The notes: generated by a model from the sequence alone, not told the origin. Positions 15,329-24,450 are shown, counted from the first letter of the stretch. The stretch: 54,601 bases of DNA from Pseudomonadota bacterium (GCA_018822105.1 JAHJLB010000045.1:1-54601); one strand, 5' to 3'. Translations and numbers: made by a program.

Positions 15329-18052
15329 ATGCGCCGCACCCTGTCCTGGCTCGCCCCTGCGCTCGTGCTGCTCTGCGCGGCCAGCGCCCTGGCCGCCGGC
15401 AAAAAGCCCGCCGCCCTGAAAAGACCGCCCGCCCCCGCCATCAGCGTGGCGCCCCTGTCCGAGGAAGCCCCCGGCGCGGGCAACACCCTGGTGCGCCTGA
15501 AAAACGGCATGGGCGTGCTGGTGCGCGAGGACGACCGCTTCCCGCTGGTGAACATCCGCATCCTGGTGCATGCGGGCTCGGCCTACGAGACGCCGCCCCA
15601 GGCGGGCATCAGCCACGTGCTGGAGCACATGGTCTTCAAGGGCGCGGGCAGCCCAGGCCCGGACCAGATGGGCCCCGGGGAGGTGGCGCGGCGCATCGAG
15701 GCCGCTGGCGGCAGCCTGAACGCGGGCACCAGCTTCGACCACACCACCTATTACGTGGAGGTGCCGGAACAGGCCTGGCGGCTCGGCCTGTCCACGGTGG
15801 TGGACATGACCTTAAGGCCCACCCTGGACCCCAAGGAGCTGGAGAGCGAGAAGGAGGTGGTGCTGGCCGAGCTCAAGCGCGGCGAGGACTCCCCGGACAC
15901 CATGCTCTTCCACACCGTGCAGCGCCTGCTCTGGAAGGGCACCAGCTACGAATGGCCCGTCATCGGCTACACCGACACCGTGCGCGCCGTCACCAGCCAG
16001 TCCATGCGCGACTACATCGCGCCCCTGTACCAGCCCCAGAACATGCTTCTGTGCGTGGTGGGCCGGGTCAAGACCGCCGAGGTCGTGGCCGAGGCCGAAC
16101 GGCTCCTGGGCGGCCTGGCCAACACCCGGCCCCTGACGCCGCCCACGCCCTTTGCCGCGCCCAAGGCCCCCGGGGCCGACGCCCCGCGCCTCGTCGTGCT
16201 GCCCGGCCCCTGGAACAAGCTGCACCTGGCCCTGGCCTTCCCGGCCCCGGACTTCCTCTCGGCCAAGATGGCCGGGCTGGACGTGCTGGCCCAGATCCTG
16301 GGCGGCGACAACACCTCGCGGCTGCACCGCAGGTTCAAGTACGACAAGCGCATGGTGGACGCCATCAGCGTCGGCAGCAGCAACCTGGAGCGCTCCGGCG
16401 TGCTCATGGTCGGCGCCGTGCTCGACGCGGACAAGCTGCCCGCCTTCTGGGACGGCCTGCTGGCCGAGCTGGCCGCCTTCAACCCGGAGGACATCACCGA
16501 CCAGGAGCTGGCCAGGGCCCGCGCGAACATCGAGGCCGGGCTGTTCCTGTCCAGGGAGACCCTGGCCGGGCTGGCCGGAAAGATCAGCCACCAGTACGCC
16601 TTTGAGAACGGCCCCCAGGGCGAGGCCAACTACCTCCAGGGCGTCGCCGCGGTGGACCGCGCCCAGCTGAGCGCCCTGTACCGCGAATTCTTCCGGCCCG
16701 AGAAGCTCGTGGCCGCCGTGCTCTCGCCCAAGGGCGCCGGCGTGGAGGCCGGGCCGCTGCTGGCCGCCCTGAAGAAGCGCTGGCCCGCCGCCACGCAGGC
16801 CCGGGCCGAGGCCCAGGCCGGGGACGCCTCGGCGGTGCGGCAGGTGGCCCTGCCCGGAGGCGGCACCCTGGTGCTCCAGCCCGACCCGACCCTGCCCTAC
16901 GCCGCCCTGTCCCTGGCCTGGCCCGGCGGCGACGGCCTGCTTGAGCCCTCGGAGCAGGGCCTGGGCACCCTCACGGCCTCGCTGCTCACGCGCGGCACCA
17001 CCAAGAGGAGCGCCAACCAGGTGGAGGACTTCCTCTCCGACCGGGCCGCCAGCCTGGGCGCCGGGGCCGGCACCGAGACCTTCAGCGTCAACGCCAAGTT
17101 CCCCACCCGCTTCAGCGCCGACGTGCTGGGCCTGGTGCGCGAGATCCTGACCAGCCCGGCCTTCGCCAAAAAGGAGCTGGCCCGGGCCAAGGAGGACCAG
17201 CTGAACGGCATCAAGCGCAACGAGGACCAGCCCATCAGCCTCCTGTTCCGCAACCTGCCGGGCATCCTCTTCGGCACCGCGCCGCACAACTTCAAGCGCC
17301 TGGGGCTGGCCGAGGACGTGGCCCGGATGACCGGGGCCCAGGCCAGGGAGTTCTGGGCGCGGCAGTCACGCCAGAGGTTCGTGCTTTCGGTCTGCGGCCA
17401 GTTCGACGAAGCCGAGGTCACGGCCTTTGCCACGGCCCTGGAAAAGGCCCTGGGCGTGGCGCAGCAGGGTTACGCCATCAAGACCCCGACCTGGAACCCC
17501 AAGGCCGGCAGAACCCTGACCCTGAAGGGCCGCAAGCAGTCGCACCTGCTGGTGGTCTTCCCCTCCCCCGGCCGCGCGGACCAGGAGGCCAGCGCCCGCC
17601 TGGCCGTGCTGCGCGCGGCCCTGGCCGGCCAGAGCGGCATGCTCTTCCGCGACCTGCGCGACAGGCAGGGCCTGGGCTACACCGTCACGGCCTTCATGGC
17701 CCAGAGCAAGTTCGCCGGCTACATGGCCTTCTACATCGCCTCGGACCCGGACAAGATCCCCCAGGCCCTGGAGGGCTTCCGCAAGGCCGCCCAGGACATC
17801 CGCGGCACGGCCCTGCCCGCGGCCGAGCTGACCCGGGCCAAGAACATCCTCTCCGGGGAATACTACCAGGACCGCCAGTCCCTATTGTCCCGCAGCGGCG
17901 AGGCCGCGGCGGCCCTGGCGCAGGGCTACGACCGCGACATCGAGCGCCAGCTGGTGGAGCAGGCCCAGAAGGTCAGCGCCGAGGATGTGCGCCGCGCCGC
18001 AGAGGCCGTGCTCAAATGGGACGAGGCCTTCGTGGTGCAGGTGCAGCCCTGA
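15329..18052 (+). CDS. periplasmic M16 zinc protease, double-domain (pitrilysin family)
   Basis: A 907-residue exported protease (signal peptide about 1-23). It contains two M16 halves. The first half holds the inverted zinc motif HVLEH (His96, Glu99, His100) and a downstream ELESEKEVVLAELKR helix that supplies the third ligand. The second half lacks the zinc motif but retains the RDRQGLGYTV segment typical of the inactive half that helps bind substrate. Fused two-domain proteins of this size are usual for bacterial M16 peptidases that degrade peptides in the periplasm. The ATG at 15329 follows GAGGAG. The gene forms its own unit between promoter 15260 and the YbjQ-like gene. Confidence 0.92.
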   Translation: MRRTLSWLAPALVLLCAASALAAGKKPAALKRPPAPAISVAPLSEEAPGAGNTLVRLKNGMGVLVREDDRFPLVNIRILVHAGSAYETPPQAGISHVLEHMVFKGAGSPGPDQMGPGEVARRIEAAGGSLNAGTSFDHTTYYVEVPEQAWRLGLSTVVDMTLRPTLDPKELESEKEVVLAELKRGEDSPDTMLFHTVQRLLWKGTSYEWPVIGYTDTVRAVTSQSMRDYIAPLYQPQNMLLCVVGRVKTAEVVAEAERLLGGLANTRPLTPPTPFAAPKAPGADAPRLVVLPGPWNKLHLALAFPAPDFLSAKMAGLDVLAQILGGDNTSRLHRRFKYDKRMVDAISVGSSNLERSGVLMVGAVLDADKLPAFWDGLLAELAAFNPEDITDQELARARANIEAGLFLSRETLAGLAGKISHQYAFENGPQGEANYLQGVAAVDRAQLSALYREFFRPEKLVAAVLSPKGAGVEAGPLLAALKKRWPAATQARAEAQAGDASAVRQVALPGGGTLVLQPDPTLPYAALSLAWPGGDGLLEPSEQGLGTLTASLLTRGTTKRSANQVEDFLSDRAASLGAGAGTETFSVNAKFPTRFSADVLGLVREILTSPAFAKKELARAKEDQLNGIKRNEDQPISLLFRNLPGILFGTAPHNFKRLGLAEDVARMTGAQAREFWARQSRQRFVLSVCGQFDEAEVTAFATALEKALGVAQQGYAIKTPTWNPKAGRTLTLKGRKQSHLLVVFPSPGRADQEASARLAVLRAALAGQSGMLFRDLRDRQGLGYTVTAFMAQSKFAGYMAFYIASDPDKIPQALEGFRKAAQDIRGTALPAAELTRAKNILSGEYYQDRQSLLSRSGEAAAALAQGYDRDIERQLVEQAQKVSAEDVRRAAEAVLKWDEAFVVQVQP

Positions 18053-18067
18053 GGCGCGGCCCACCCC

Positions 18068-18097
18068 TTGATCGCCGGGTCGTTGTTGGGCTACATG
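18068..18097 (+). promoter_or_regulatory. candidate promoter of the YbjQ-like gene
   Basis: TTGATC (18068-18073), an 18-base spacer and TACATG (18092-18097), with GGGC before the -10. Confidence 0.4.
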
Positions 18098-18163
18098 GTC
18101 GGGAACACTTGCGCGGGCAGGGGCGGATGGGCCGCCCGCAGCGCAGCGAACTGAGGAGGCGTG

Positions 18164-18502
18164 ATGGCCCTATTCAACAGCGGCGGCCGCAAGACCAAGC
18201 CCGAGGAGGAGGACACCAAGTCCGACCCGCGCCTGGGCCAGGCCAAGGACCACTACATGGCCGGCCGCTTCAAGATCGTGACCATCGACTCCGTGCCCGG
18301 CCGCGAGATCCTGGGAACCTTCGGGCTCATCGTCTGCCGCAGCTACACCTTTGACAGCGCCTTCTACGGGCTCATCGCCCAGGCGCTGGAGGTCAACGCC
18401 GACGCCATCCTGGGCTACCGGGAGACCGTGGCCTTCCACCCCGAGGGCGACAAGTACTACTCCTGCTACGGCACGGCCGTGCGCCTGAAGCCGCAGCGCT
18501 AG
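18164..18502 (+). CDS. YbjQ/UPF0145-like protein
   Basis: A 112-residue protein. After a charged tail (about 1-30) comes a single alpha-beta domain: IVTIDSVPGREILGTFGLIV, then ALEVNADAILGYRETVAF and YYSCYGTAVRL. This order of strand, GxxxG turn, helix with an ADA(I/V)(L/V)G step and final GTAV strand matches the YbjQ (UPF0145, putative heavy-metal-binding) family, whose role is unclear. GTG at 18161 is directly followed by ATG at 18164; I use the ATG because GAGGAG at 18153 fits it better. It is followed by a strong terminator and is transcribed alone. Confidence 0.75.
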   Translation: MALFNSGGRKTKPEEEDTKSDPRLGQAKDHYMAGRFKIVTIDSVPGREILGTFGLIVCRSYTFDSAFYGLIAQALEVNADAILGYRETVAFHPEGDKYYSCYGTAVRLKPQR

Positions 18503-18518
18503 CCCGAAATAGAGACCG

Positions 18519-18556
18519 CAAAAAGCCCCGGAACCGCTTTCGGCTCCGGGGCTTTC
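18519..18556. terminator. terminator between the YbjQ-like and CBS genes
   Basis: AAAGCCCCGGAACC pairs with GGCTCCGGGGCTTT (one mismatch, short loop), ending in a T-run on the plus strand and a matching A-run on the other side. It is placed between convergent stops and is bidirectional. Confidence 0.85.
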
Positions 18557-18578
18557 ATGCGTCTCCACGTCGAGGGCG

Positions 18579-19076
18579 CTAGAGCACCCCGACCATGTCC
18601 GAGGAGAGCTCGCGGTAAAGGTCGGCCACCAGGACCACGCCCAGGACCTTGCCGTTCTCCTCCACCACGGCCCAGCCGCGCTTCTTGCGCAGGAAAAGCT
18701 CCAGCACCACGGGCAGGGGGTCGCCGGGCTTCAGCACGGGCACGTCGGGCTCCAGGTGCCCGGACAGGGCCGTGTGGGTGCACACGGCGCAGGCGCGGGC
18801 AAAGGTCTTGTCGAAATCGCTGGCCTGAACCACCTTGAGTTCCGGGTCGCGCAGCACGCACTCGTCCACGGCCTCCAGCACCTTCCACACCGACACAGCG
18901 CCCTTGAGCGCGCGGTCCTGCCCGCCCGACTTGCCCAGCACCAGCACCACGTTGTTCTCCGGGTGCAGCACCTGGCTGGCGCGCAGCACCCGCACCACCT
19001 CGGCCAGGCTGGCCGACTCGTCCACCCAGGCGAACTCCTCACGCATCAAATCCCAGGCGCGCTTGCGAAACAGCAT
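18579..19076 (-). CDS. CBS-domain-pair protein
   Basis: A 165-residue soluble protein. The first CBS motif spans about residues 10-72 (SASLAEVVRVLRASQVLHPEN, then GAVSVWKVLEAV) and the second about 105-160 (VLKPGDPLPVVLELFLRKKR, then VLGVVLVADLYREL). Tandem CBS modules bind adenine nucleotides and sense energy state. A short insertion with two cysteines (ARACAVCTHT) joins the repeats and could bind a metal, which is speculative. ATG 19076 follows GAGGAG. The gene stands alone with its own promoter and shares a terminator with the YbjQ-like gene. Confidence 0.85.
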   Translation of the reverse strand: MLFRKRAWDLMREEFAWVDESASLAEVVRVLRASQVLHPENNVVLVLGKSGGQDRALKGAVSVWKVLEAVDECVLRDPELKVVQASDFDKTFARACAVCTHTALSGHLEPDVPVLKPGDPLPVVLELFLRKKRGWAVVEENGKVLGVVLVADLYRELSSDMVGVL

Positions 19077-19132
19077 AGGTTCTCCTCATGGCAGGTTTTT
19101 TCGCCGCGGACACGCCGGGCGGGACGGTTTAC

Positions 19133-19162
19133 CCTGTAACCCGCTCCGCCCGCCGGAGGCAA
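19133..19162 (-). promoter_or_regulatory. candidate promoter of the CBS gene
   Basis: On the minus strand TTGCCT (19162-19157), an 18-base spacer and TACAGG (19138-19133). The -10 is weak. Confidence 0.4.
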
Positions 19163-19173
19163 GAGGGCCGTCC

Positions 19174-19202
19174 TTGACAAAAGACCTGCCCGGCCCCACT
19201 CT
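19174..19202 (+). promoter_or_regulatory. possible promoter very close to the DUF3108 start
   Basis: A perfect TTGACA at 19174-19179 is followed after 17 bases by the poor -10 CACTCT (19197-19202). Transcription would start at or next to the ATG at 19210, implying a leaderless message. The poor -10 keeps this uncertain. Confidence 0.3.
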
Positions 19203-19209
19203 CCAGGCC

Positions 19210-19971
19210 ATGAATCGTCTTGCGCCGCTGGCGCTTTTCCTGTTGCTGCTCTGCGCAGCCGCCCCGGCCAGGGCCGAGCACCCTTTCGCGGGCGGGGAAA
19301 AGCTCAGCTACGACCTCTTCTGGACCTTTGTCCACGCCGGCACGGCCACCCTGGAGACCCTGCCGGACGGCGAGGCCGAGGGCAAGCGCGCCCTGCACTT
19401 CCGCGCCCTGGCCAAAAGCACGCCTTTCATCGACAAGTTCTACCGCGTGCGCGACCAGATCCAGTCCTGGGTGGACCCCGAGGTGACCCGGGCCCTGTTG
19501 TACCAGAAGGATCAGGAAGAGGGCGACTACGTGCGCAACTACGTCATCCGCTTCAACCCCCAGGGCACCATGGCCTTCCGCTACAGCAAGGGCGCCCTGA
19601 AGAACTCCGTGCTGACCCAGGCCGGCACCTTCGACCCGCTGTCCATGCTCTTTTATTTCCGCACCAAGCCTTTGACCGTGGGCTACGAATTCACCGCCCC
19701 CGTCACCGACGGCGACAAGGCCGTCCTGGGCAAGGCCCGGGTGGTGCGCCGGGAGACCATCACCACGCAGGCGGGCGAGTTCGACACCCTCCTGGTGGAG
19801 CCGGAGGTCAAGGACATCGGCGGCGTCTTCCGCAAGAGCCCGGACGCCAAGCTCCAGATCTGGATCTCCAACGACGCCCGGCGCATCCCCGTGCGCGTCA
19901 AGAGCAAGGTCATCGTGGGCTCATTCTCCATGGACCTCACAGCCTACCAAGGCCCGAAACCGGCCCTGTAA
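19210..19971 (+). CDS. exported DUF3108 family protein
   Basis: A 253-residue periplasmic protein with a signal peptide (residues 1-22, ending ARA). The body has the DUF3108 pattern: GEKLSYDLFWTFVHAGTATL near the N-terminus, a DQIQSWVD strand, FDPLSMLFYFRT in the middle and a closing LQIWISNDARRIPVRVKSKV. The family is beta-rich and poorly understood, usually outer-membrane or periplasm-associated. No good ribosome-binding site precedes ATG 19210; an in-frame TTG lies at 19174. It is followed by the RNA methyltransferase gene after about 70 bases and need not be co-transcribed with it. Confidence 0.85.
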   Translation: MNRLAPLALFLLLLCAAAPARAEHPFAGGEKLSYDLFWTFVHAGTATLETLPDGEAEGKRALHFRALAKSTPFIDKFYRVRDQIQSWVDPEVTRALLYQKDQEEGDYVRNYVIRFNPQGTMAFRYSKGALKNSVLTQAGTFDPLSMLFYFRTKPLTVGYEFTAPVTDGDKAVLGKARVVRRETITTQAGEFDTLLVEPEVKDIGGVFRKSPDAKLQIWISNDARRIPVRVKSKVIVGSFSMDLTAYQGPKPAL

Positions 19972-20038
19972 GCAGTCAATCCCCCGGCGCAGACCCTGCG
20001 CGCACACTTTTTATGCACACACACCCAAGGAGCGCGCA

Positions 20039-21586
20039 ATGAGCCGCAACACATCGCAGAAGAAAGGCGGCCAGGGCAGCCGTTCGAAGCCCCGCCCCAC
20101 CCGTCCGGCCCGCCCGGCCCACCGCGCGTCCCAGGGCGCGGCCTCGCCCCTGGCGGGCAGGCTGGTGGAGCTGTCCATCGACACCCTGGCCCTGGGCGGC
20201 GCGGGCGTGGCCCGCATGCCCGAGACCATCGAGGGCCTGGACGAATTCACCGGCGCGGGCATGGCCGTCTTCGTGGAGGGCGCCCTGCCGGGCTCGCGGG
20301 TGCGCGCGCGGCTCACGGCGGTGCACCGCCGCCATGCCGAGGCCGTGGTGGCCGAGGTCCTGAGCCCCTCGCCCGAGGCCGTGACGCCCTTCTGCCCGCA
20401 TTTCGGCCTGTGCGGGGGCTGCTCCCTGCAGCACCTGGCCCCGGCGAGCCAGCTGGCCTGGAAACAGCGCCAGATCCTGGACGCCCTCAAGCGCATCGGC
20501 AAGGTGGAGCCGGGGACCGTGCTGCCCGCCGTGCCCGCGCCCAAGAGCCAGGGCTTCCGCAACAAGATGGAGTTCGCCTTCCAGTCCACCCACGGCAACC
20601 GGGCCGAAGGCCTGCGCCTGGGCCTCTACGAGGCCGGGCAGCCGGGCCAGACCGGCAGCGGCCGGGTCTTCGACCTCAAGGCCTGCCCCATCTTCCCCGA
20701 GGCCGGGGTGGAGATCGTCCACGCCGTGCGCCAGGCCTGCCAGGCCGCCGGGCTCTCCGCCTACGACCGCGCCCGCGGCGAGGGCTTTCTGCGCCATCTG
20801 GTGCTGCGCCACAGCGTGCACCAAGACGCCTTTTTGGCCCAGATCCTGACCGCGCCCGCCACCGAGGCCCAGGGACGCGCCGTGCAGGTCATGGGCGAGG
20901 CCCTGCTGGCCCGGTTCCCCAAGCTCACGGGCTTCGCCCACTCCGAGCGCGGCCGGGCCGACGGGCTCTCCCAGGCCGAGCGCACGCGCCTGACCCTGGG
21001 TTCGGCGGTGCTCATCGAGGCCCTGGAGGACGTGCGCTACTCCATCAGCGCCGACGCCTTCTTCCAGACCTGCACCCCCGGGGCCGAGGCGCTCTACGCC
21101 GCCCTGCGCGAGCTGGCGGACATCGCGCCCTCGGACACGGTCTACGACCTGTACTGCGGCGGCGGCGGCATCGCCCTGTTCCTGGCCGGCGTGTCCGGCC
21201 GCGTGCTGGGCCTGGAGCAGAACGCCTCCGCCGTGGCCGACGCCGAGGCCAACGCCAGGCTGGGCGGCATCGAGAACTGCCGCTTCCTGCGCGCGGACCT
21301 CTCGGGCAGGCAGCCCATACCCGCGCGCCTGCCCGAGGACTTCCAGACGCCCAACGTGGCCGTGGTGGACCCCCCGCGCGAGGGGCTGGACGCCGGGCTG
21401 GTCCAGTGGCTGACGGACAAGCCCCTGCCCCGGCTGGTGTACGTGTCCTGCAACCCGGCCACCCTGGCCCGCGATGCCGGGCTTCTGGCCGGGGCCTACG
21501 AGCTGGCCGCGGTGCGCGCCGTGGACCTGTTTCCGCACACGGCCCATGCCGAGTGCCTGGCCCTGTTCACGCCAAGAACTCTCTAG
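20039..21586 (+). CDS. rlmD: 23S rRNA (uracil-5-)-methyltransferase, RlmD/RumA type
   Basis: A 515-residue SAM-dependent RNA m5U methyltransferase. A basic tail (1-38) precedes a TRAM domain (about 40-110). The iron-sulfur cysteines are Cys119, Cys125 and Cys128 in CPHFGLCGGC, plus a later Cys in LKACPIF. The methyltransferase domain carries YDLYCGGGGIALFLAG for SAM, VVDPPREGLD and the catalytic Cys471 in YVSCNPATLARD, ending with HAECLALF. The four-cysteine cluster favours RlmD-type enzymes over TrmA, but the target uridine cannot be fixed from the sequence. ATG 20039 follows AAGGAG, and the DJ-1-like gene starts 10 bases after the stop. Confidence 0.9.
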   Translation: MSRNTSQKKGGQGSRSKPRPTRPARPAHRASQGAASPLAGRLVELSIDTLALGGAGVARMPETIEGLDEFTGAGMAVFVEGALPGSRVRARLTAVHRRHAEAVVAEVLSPSPEAVTPFCPHFGLCGGCSLQHLAPASQLAWKQRQILDALKRIGKVEPGTVLPAVPAPKSQGFRNKMEFAFQSTHGNRAEGLRLGLYEAGQPGQTGSGRVFDLKACPIFPEAGVEIVHAVRQACQAAGLSAYDRARGEGFLRHLVLRHSVHQDAFLAQILTAPATEAQGRAVQVMGEALLARFPKLTGFAHSERGRADGLSQAERTRLTLGSAVLIEALEDVRYSISADAFFQTCTPGAEALYAALRELADIAPSDTVYDLYCGGGGIALFLAGVSGRVLGLEQNASAVADAEANARLGGIENCRFLRADLSGRQPIPARLPEDFQTPNVAVVDPPREGLDAGLVQWLTDKPLPRLVYVSCNPATLARDAGLLAGAYELAAVRAVDLFPHTAHAECLALFTPRTL

Positions 21587-21596
21587 GAGGGAAGCC

Positions 21597-22232
21597 ATGC
21601 CGCAGCGGGTCGTCTACCTCTACGTCCTCGACACCCTGGCCGACTGGGAGCCGGGGTATGCCCTGGCCGAGCTGAACAGCGGGCGGTTCTTCCGGAAAGG
21701 CGCCCCAAGGCTGGCGGTGAAGACCTTCGCGTTGGGCAAGGACCCCGTGACAACCATGGGAGGGCTGCGCGTCTGCCCCGACCTCAGCCTGGAAGAGGTG
21801 CAGGTGCGGGACGGTGCGCTCATGGTCCTGCCAGGCGGCGACACCTGGCTTGAGCCCCGCCACGCGCCGGTGCTGGACAAGGCCAGGGAGTTCCTGGCCG
21901 CCGGCGTGCCCGTGGCGGCCATCTGCGGGGCGACCCTGGCCCTGGCCCAGGCGGGCCTCCTGGACGACCGCCCGCACACCAGCAACGACCTCGGCTTCTT
22001 GAAGTCGCTGTGCCCGGCATACAAGGGCGAGCGCTTCTACCGGGCGCAGCCCGCGGTTTGCGGCGGGGATGTCATCAGCGCCAGCGGCGCCGCGCCGCTG
22101 GAGTTCGCCACGCAGATCATCAAAAGGCTGGGTGTTTTCTCGGAGGAGGCGCTTGCGGCGTGGCACGATCTGCACAAGTCTAATGACCCAAAGCACTTTT
22201 TTGAATTGATGCAGGCCGTCGCGCCGGAATGA
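21597..22232 (+). CDS. DJ-1/PfpI family protein (class I glutamine amidotransferase-like)
   Basis: A 211-residue protein with a DJ-1/PfpI fold. The nucleophile elbow AAICGATLALA contains the expected Cys, preceded by a MVLPGGDTW strand-turn that carries the usual acidic/Gly region, and followed by a HTSND segment. This subgroup (YdeA-like) is uncharacterised; relatives include proteases, deglycases and chaperone-like proteins. The ATG at 21597 follows GGAGGG, 10 bases after the methyltransferase stop. The last 60 bases are notably richer in A/T than the rest, which may mark a less constrained tail. Confidence 0.83.
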   Translation: MPQRVVYLYVLDTLADWEPGYALAELNSGRFFRKGAPRLAVKTFALGKDPVTTMGGLRVCPDLSLEEVQVRDGALMVLPGGDTWLEPRHAPVLDKAREFLAAGVPVAAICGATLALAQAGLLDDRPHTSNDLGFLKSLCPAYKGERFYRAQPAVCGGDVISASGAAPLEFATQIIKRLGVFSEEALAAWHDLHKSNDPKHFFELMQAVAPE

Positions 22233-22260
22233 CCCGCGCGGGGAAGACGCGCCCCGGCCC

Positions 22261-22290
22261 TTGCCGAAGGCCATGAAAGCGCGATAGATT
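22261..22290 (+). promoter_or_regulatory. promoter of the HD-rsmI-bioB-PTS operon
   Basis: TTGCCG (22261-22266), an 18-base spacer and TAGATT (22285-22290, 4 of 6). The ATG at 22322 follows AAGGAGGAG after a short leader. It is the only promoter evident before the seven closely spaced genes that follow. Confidence 0.5.
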
Positions 22291-22321
22291 CCGGCGTTGA
22301 GGGAATCCGAAGGAGGAGCCG

Positions 22322-23578
22322 ATGTCCACTGTGATCCGCAAGAGCCTGCTCCAGCTGGTGTTCTCCGGCGCCTTCATGAAGCGCTGGAACGACCGGCTGC
22401 GGCCCATGGAGCTCATGGAGGTGGACAAGCAGGCCCACAAGATGATCGTGGCCTGGATGCTGCTTTCGCGCGTGACCAGGGACATGGGCCTGCAGGCCCG
22501 GCTGGACCTGGTGGACGAGACCATCGAGGGCGGCCTCTTCGACTATTTCTACCGCCTGGTCATCACCGACATCAAACCCCCGGTGTTCTACAAGATCAAG
22601 GCCAACCGCGAGGACTACCAGAAGCTCACCCAGTGGGTGCTGCCCCAGCTCAAGCCCCGGCTGGCCCCCCTGGGGGAGGACTTCTGGGCCCGCATGACCG
22701 AGGCCCTCATGGAGCCCGAGGAGAAGACCCTGTCCCGGCGCATCCTCATGGCCGCGCACCTCTTCGCCTCCTATTCCGAGTTCCGGCTGCTCAAGCCCAT
22801 CAACCCGCACGACGAGGAGCTGCCGGAGATCGAGCACAGCTTCGTCTCCCGGCTGCAGGGCCTCACGGACATCCCCGGCGTGGCCGACCTGCTCTCCGAG
22901 GACAACGAGTTCTCCCGCTTCGCCGCGCGCGCCGGGCAGCTGCGCTTCCAGAAGCGCTGGTCCCAGACCCCGCGCGTGCCCGAGACCACGGTGCTGGGCC
23001 ACATGTTCCTGGTGGCGGCCTATTCCTGGTTCTTCAGCGTGGAGGCCGGGGCCTGCCGCGCGCGCAGACACAACAACTTCTTCACCGGCCTGTTCCACGA
23101 CCTGCCCGAGCTCCTGACCCGGGACATCATCTCCCCGGTGAAGAGCTCCGACGCCTCCATCAGCGAGCTCATCAAGCAGTACGAGAACCAGGAGCTGGAG
23201 CGGCGCATCCTGGGCCCCCTGCGCAACGGGGGCTGCGCGGATCTGGCCGAGCGGCTGAGCTACCTGCTGGGCCTGGCCGTGGGCTCGGAGTTCATCGCCA
23301 CCGTGCGCGAGGAAGGCCCGGACGGCCTGCAGGTGCGTCACGTCACCGAAGACGAGCTCATGGGCGACGCCAACCGCGACGAGCTGGACCCCAAGGACGG
23401 CCCCCTGCTCAAGATGTGCGACAACCTGGCCGCCTTCATCGAGGCCGACACGGCCCTGCGCAACGGCATCAACAACGAGCAGCTGCACCAGGCCCGCTGG
23501 CGCATCCGGCACCTCTACGACAGCCGCCCGGAGGTCCTGGGCATCCAGGTGGGCGCGCTCATGGCGGACTTCGATTGA
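22322..23578 (+). CDS. HD-domain phosphohydrolase (YfbR-like HD_3)
   Basis: A 418-residue soluble protein. The HD metal-binding set is spread over the second half: His in LGHMFLVAAYSWFF, the His-Asp pair in GLFHDLPELLTRDIISPVK, and a late Asp in LLKMCDNLAAFIEAD. The HDLPELLTxDIxxPVK stretch is close to YfbR-type 5'-deoxynucleotidases, but the protein is twice their length, with an N-terminal helical region of about 220 residues I cannot name. A nucleotide phosphatase role is likely; the substrate is unknown. It is the first gene of the operon and its stop overlaps the rsmI start. Confidence 0.83.
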   Translation: MSTVIRKSLLQLVFSGAFMKRWNDRLRPMELMEVDKQAHKMIVAWMLLSRVTRDMGLQARLDLVDETIEGGLFDYFYRLVITDIKPPVFYKIKANREDYQKLTQWVLPQLKPRLAPLGEDFWARMTEALMEPEEKTLSRRILMAAHLFASYSEFRLLKPINPHDEELPEIEHSFVSRLQGLTDIPGVADLLSEDNEFSRFAARAGQLRFQKRWSQTPRVPETTVLGHMFLVAAYSWFFSVEAGACRARRHNNFFTGLFHDLPELLTRDIISPVKSSDASISELIKQYENQELERRILGPLRNGGCADLAERLSYLLGLAVGSEFIATVREEGPDGLQVRHVTEDELMGDANRDELDPKDGPLLKMCDNLAAFIEADTALRNGINNEQLHQARWRIRHLYDSRPEVLGIQVGALMADFD

Positions 23579-24450
23579 GCCCCGACGCGCCCGTTGCCCC
23601 CCTGGCCCCCGGCCTCTTCGTCGTGGCCACGCCCATCGGCAACGACGCAGACCTCTCCCCGCGCGCCCGGGACGTGCTCAGCCGCGCGCACGCCGTCCTG
23701 GCCGAGGACACCCGCCGCGCCGGGCTCTTCTTCCGGCGGCTGCAGATCACCCGCGCCAGCAGGGGCTTTTTCAGCCTGCACGAGCACAACGAGGCCGGGC
23801 GCATCCCCCAGGTGCTGGACATGCTCCGCCAGGGCCAGGCCGTGGCCCTCATCAGCGACGCCGGAACCCCGGTGCTGGCCGACCCCGGCTACCGCCTGGT
23901 GCGCGCCTGCCGCGAGGCGGGCCTTTGCGTCACGCCCCTGCCCGGGCCCTCGGCCCCGGCCGCGGCCCTCTCGGCCTGCGGCCTGCCGCCCGCGCCTTAC
24001 ACCTTCTTCGGCTTCCTGCCCCGCCAGAAGGGCCAGGCCAAACGGCTCCTGGCCCGCCACGCGGGCAGCGGCGCCACCCTGGTCTTCTTCGAGCGCAAGG
24101 ACCGCCTGCCGGGCACCCTGGCCCTGGCGGCGGAGGTGCTGGGCGACCGGGAGGTGGCCCTGTGCCGGGAATTGACCAAGGTCTACGAGGAGTTTATTTT
24201 GGGGCGCCTGGGGCGCCTCCAGGACCTGGACCTGGACCTGCTGGGCGAGATCACGGTGGTCATCGGCCCCGAGCCCCTGGACGGCCCGGCGGCGGAGGCC
24301 GGAGCGGACCAGGACGCCCTTGTGGACGCGGCCATAGCCGAGGAGAGGGCGCGCGGCGGCAAGCCCCGCGAGGTGGCCCGCCGCGTGGCGGAGCGCGTGC
24401 CGGGCCGGAGCGTGAAGGAGATCTATGAGCGGCTTGGGCGCAACAGCTGA
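23575..24450 (+). CDS. rsmI: 16S rRNA (cytidine-1402-2'-O)-methyltransferase RsmI
   Basis: A 291-residue tetrapyrrole-methylase-fold enzyme that 2'-O-methylates C1402 of 16S rRNA using SAM. Family motifs appear in order: ATPIGNDADLSPRARDVL, LAEDTRRAG, LHEHN, ISDAGTPVLADPGYRLV, PLPGPSAPAAALSACGL and FFGFLPRQKGQ. The start is probably the TTG at 23575, which overlaps the HD gene stop (TTGA); no ATG is available before the first motif. The C-terminus includes the small helical extension common in RsmI. It overlaps bioB by 26 bases. Confidence 0.93.
   Translation: MSPDAPVAPLAPGLFVVATPIGNDADLSPRARDVLSRAHAVLAEDTRRAGLFFRRLQITRASRGFFSLHEHNEAGRIPQVLDMLRQGQAVALISDAGTPVLADPGYRLVRACREAGLCVTPLPGPSAPAAALSACGLPPAPYTFFGFLPRQKGQAKRLLARHAGSGATLVFFERKDRLPGTLALAAEVLGDREVALCRELTKVYEEFILGRLGRLQDLDLDLLGEITVVIGPEPLDGPAAEAGADQDALVDAAIAEERARGGKPREVARRVAERVPGRSVKEIYERLGRNS

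Noticed and set aside
19089-19105. Sigma-54-like TGGCAGGTTTTTTCGC before the DUF3108 gene
   Set aside because: The -12 GC is missing at the correct place.
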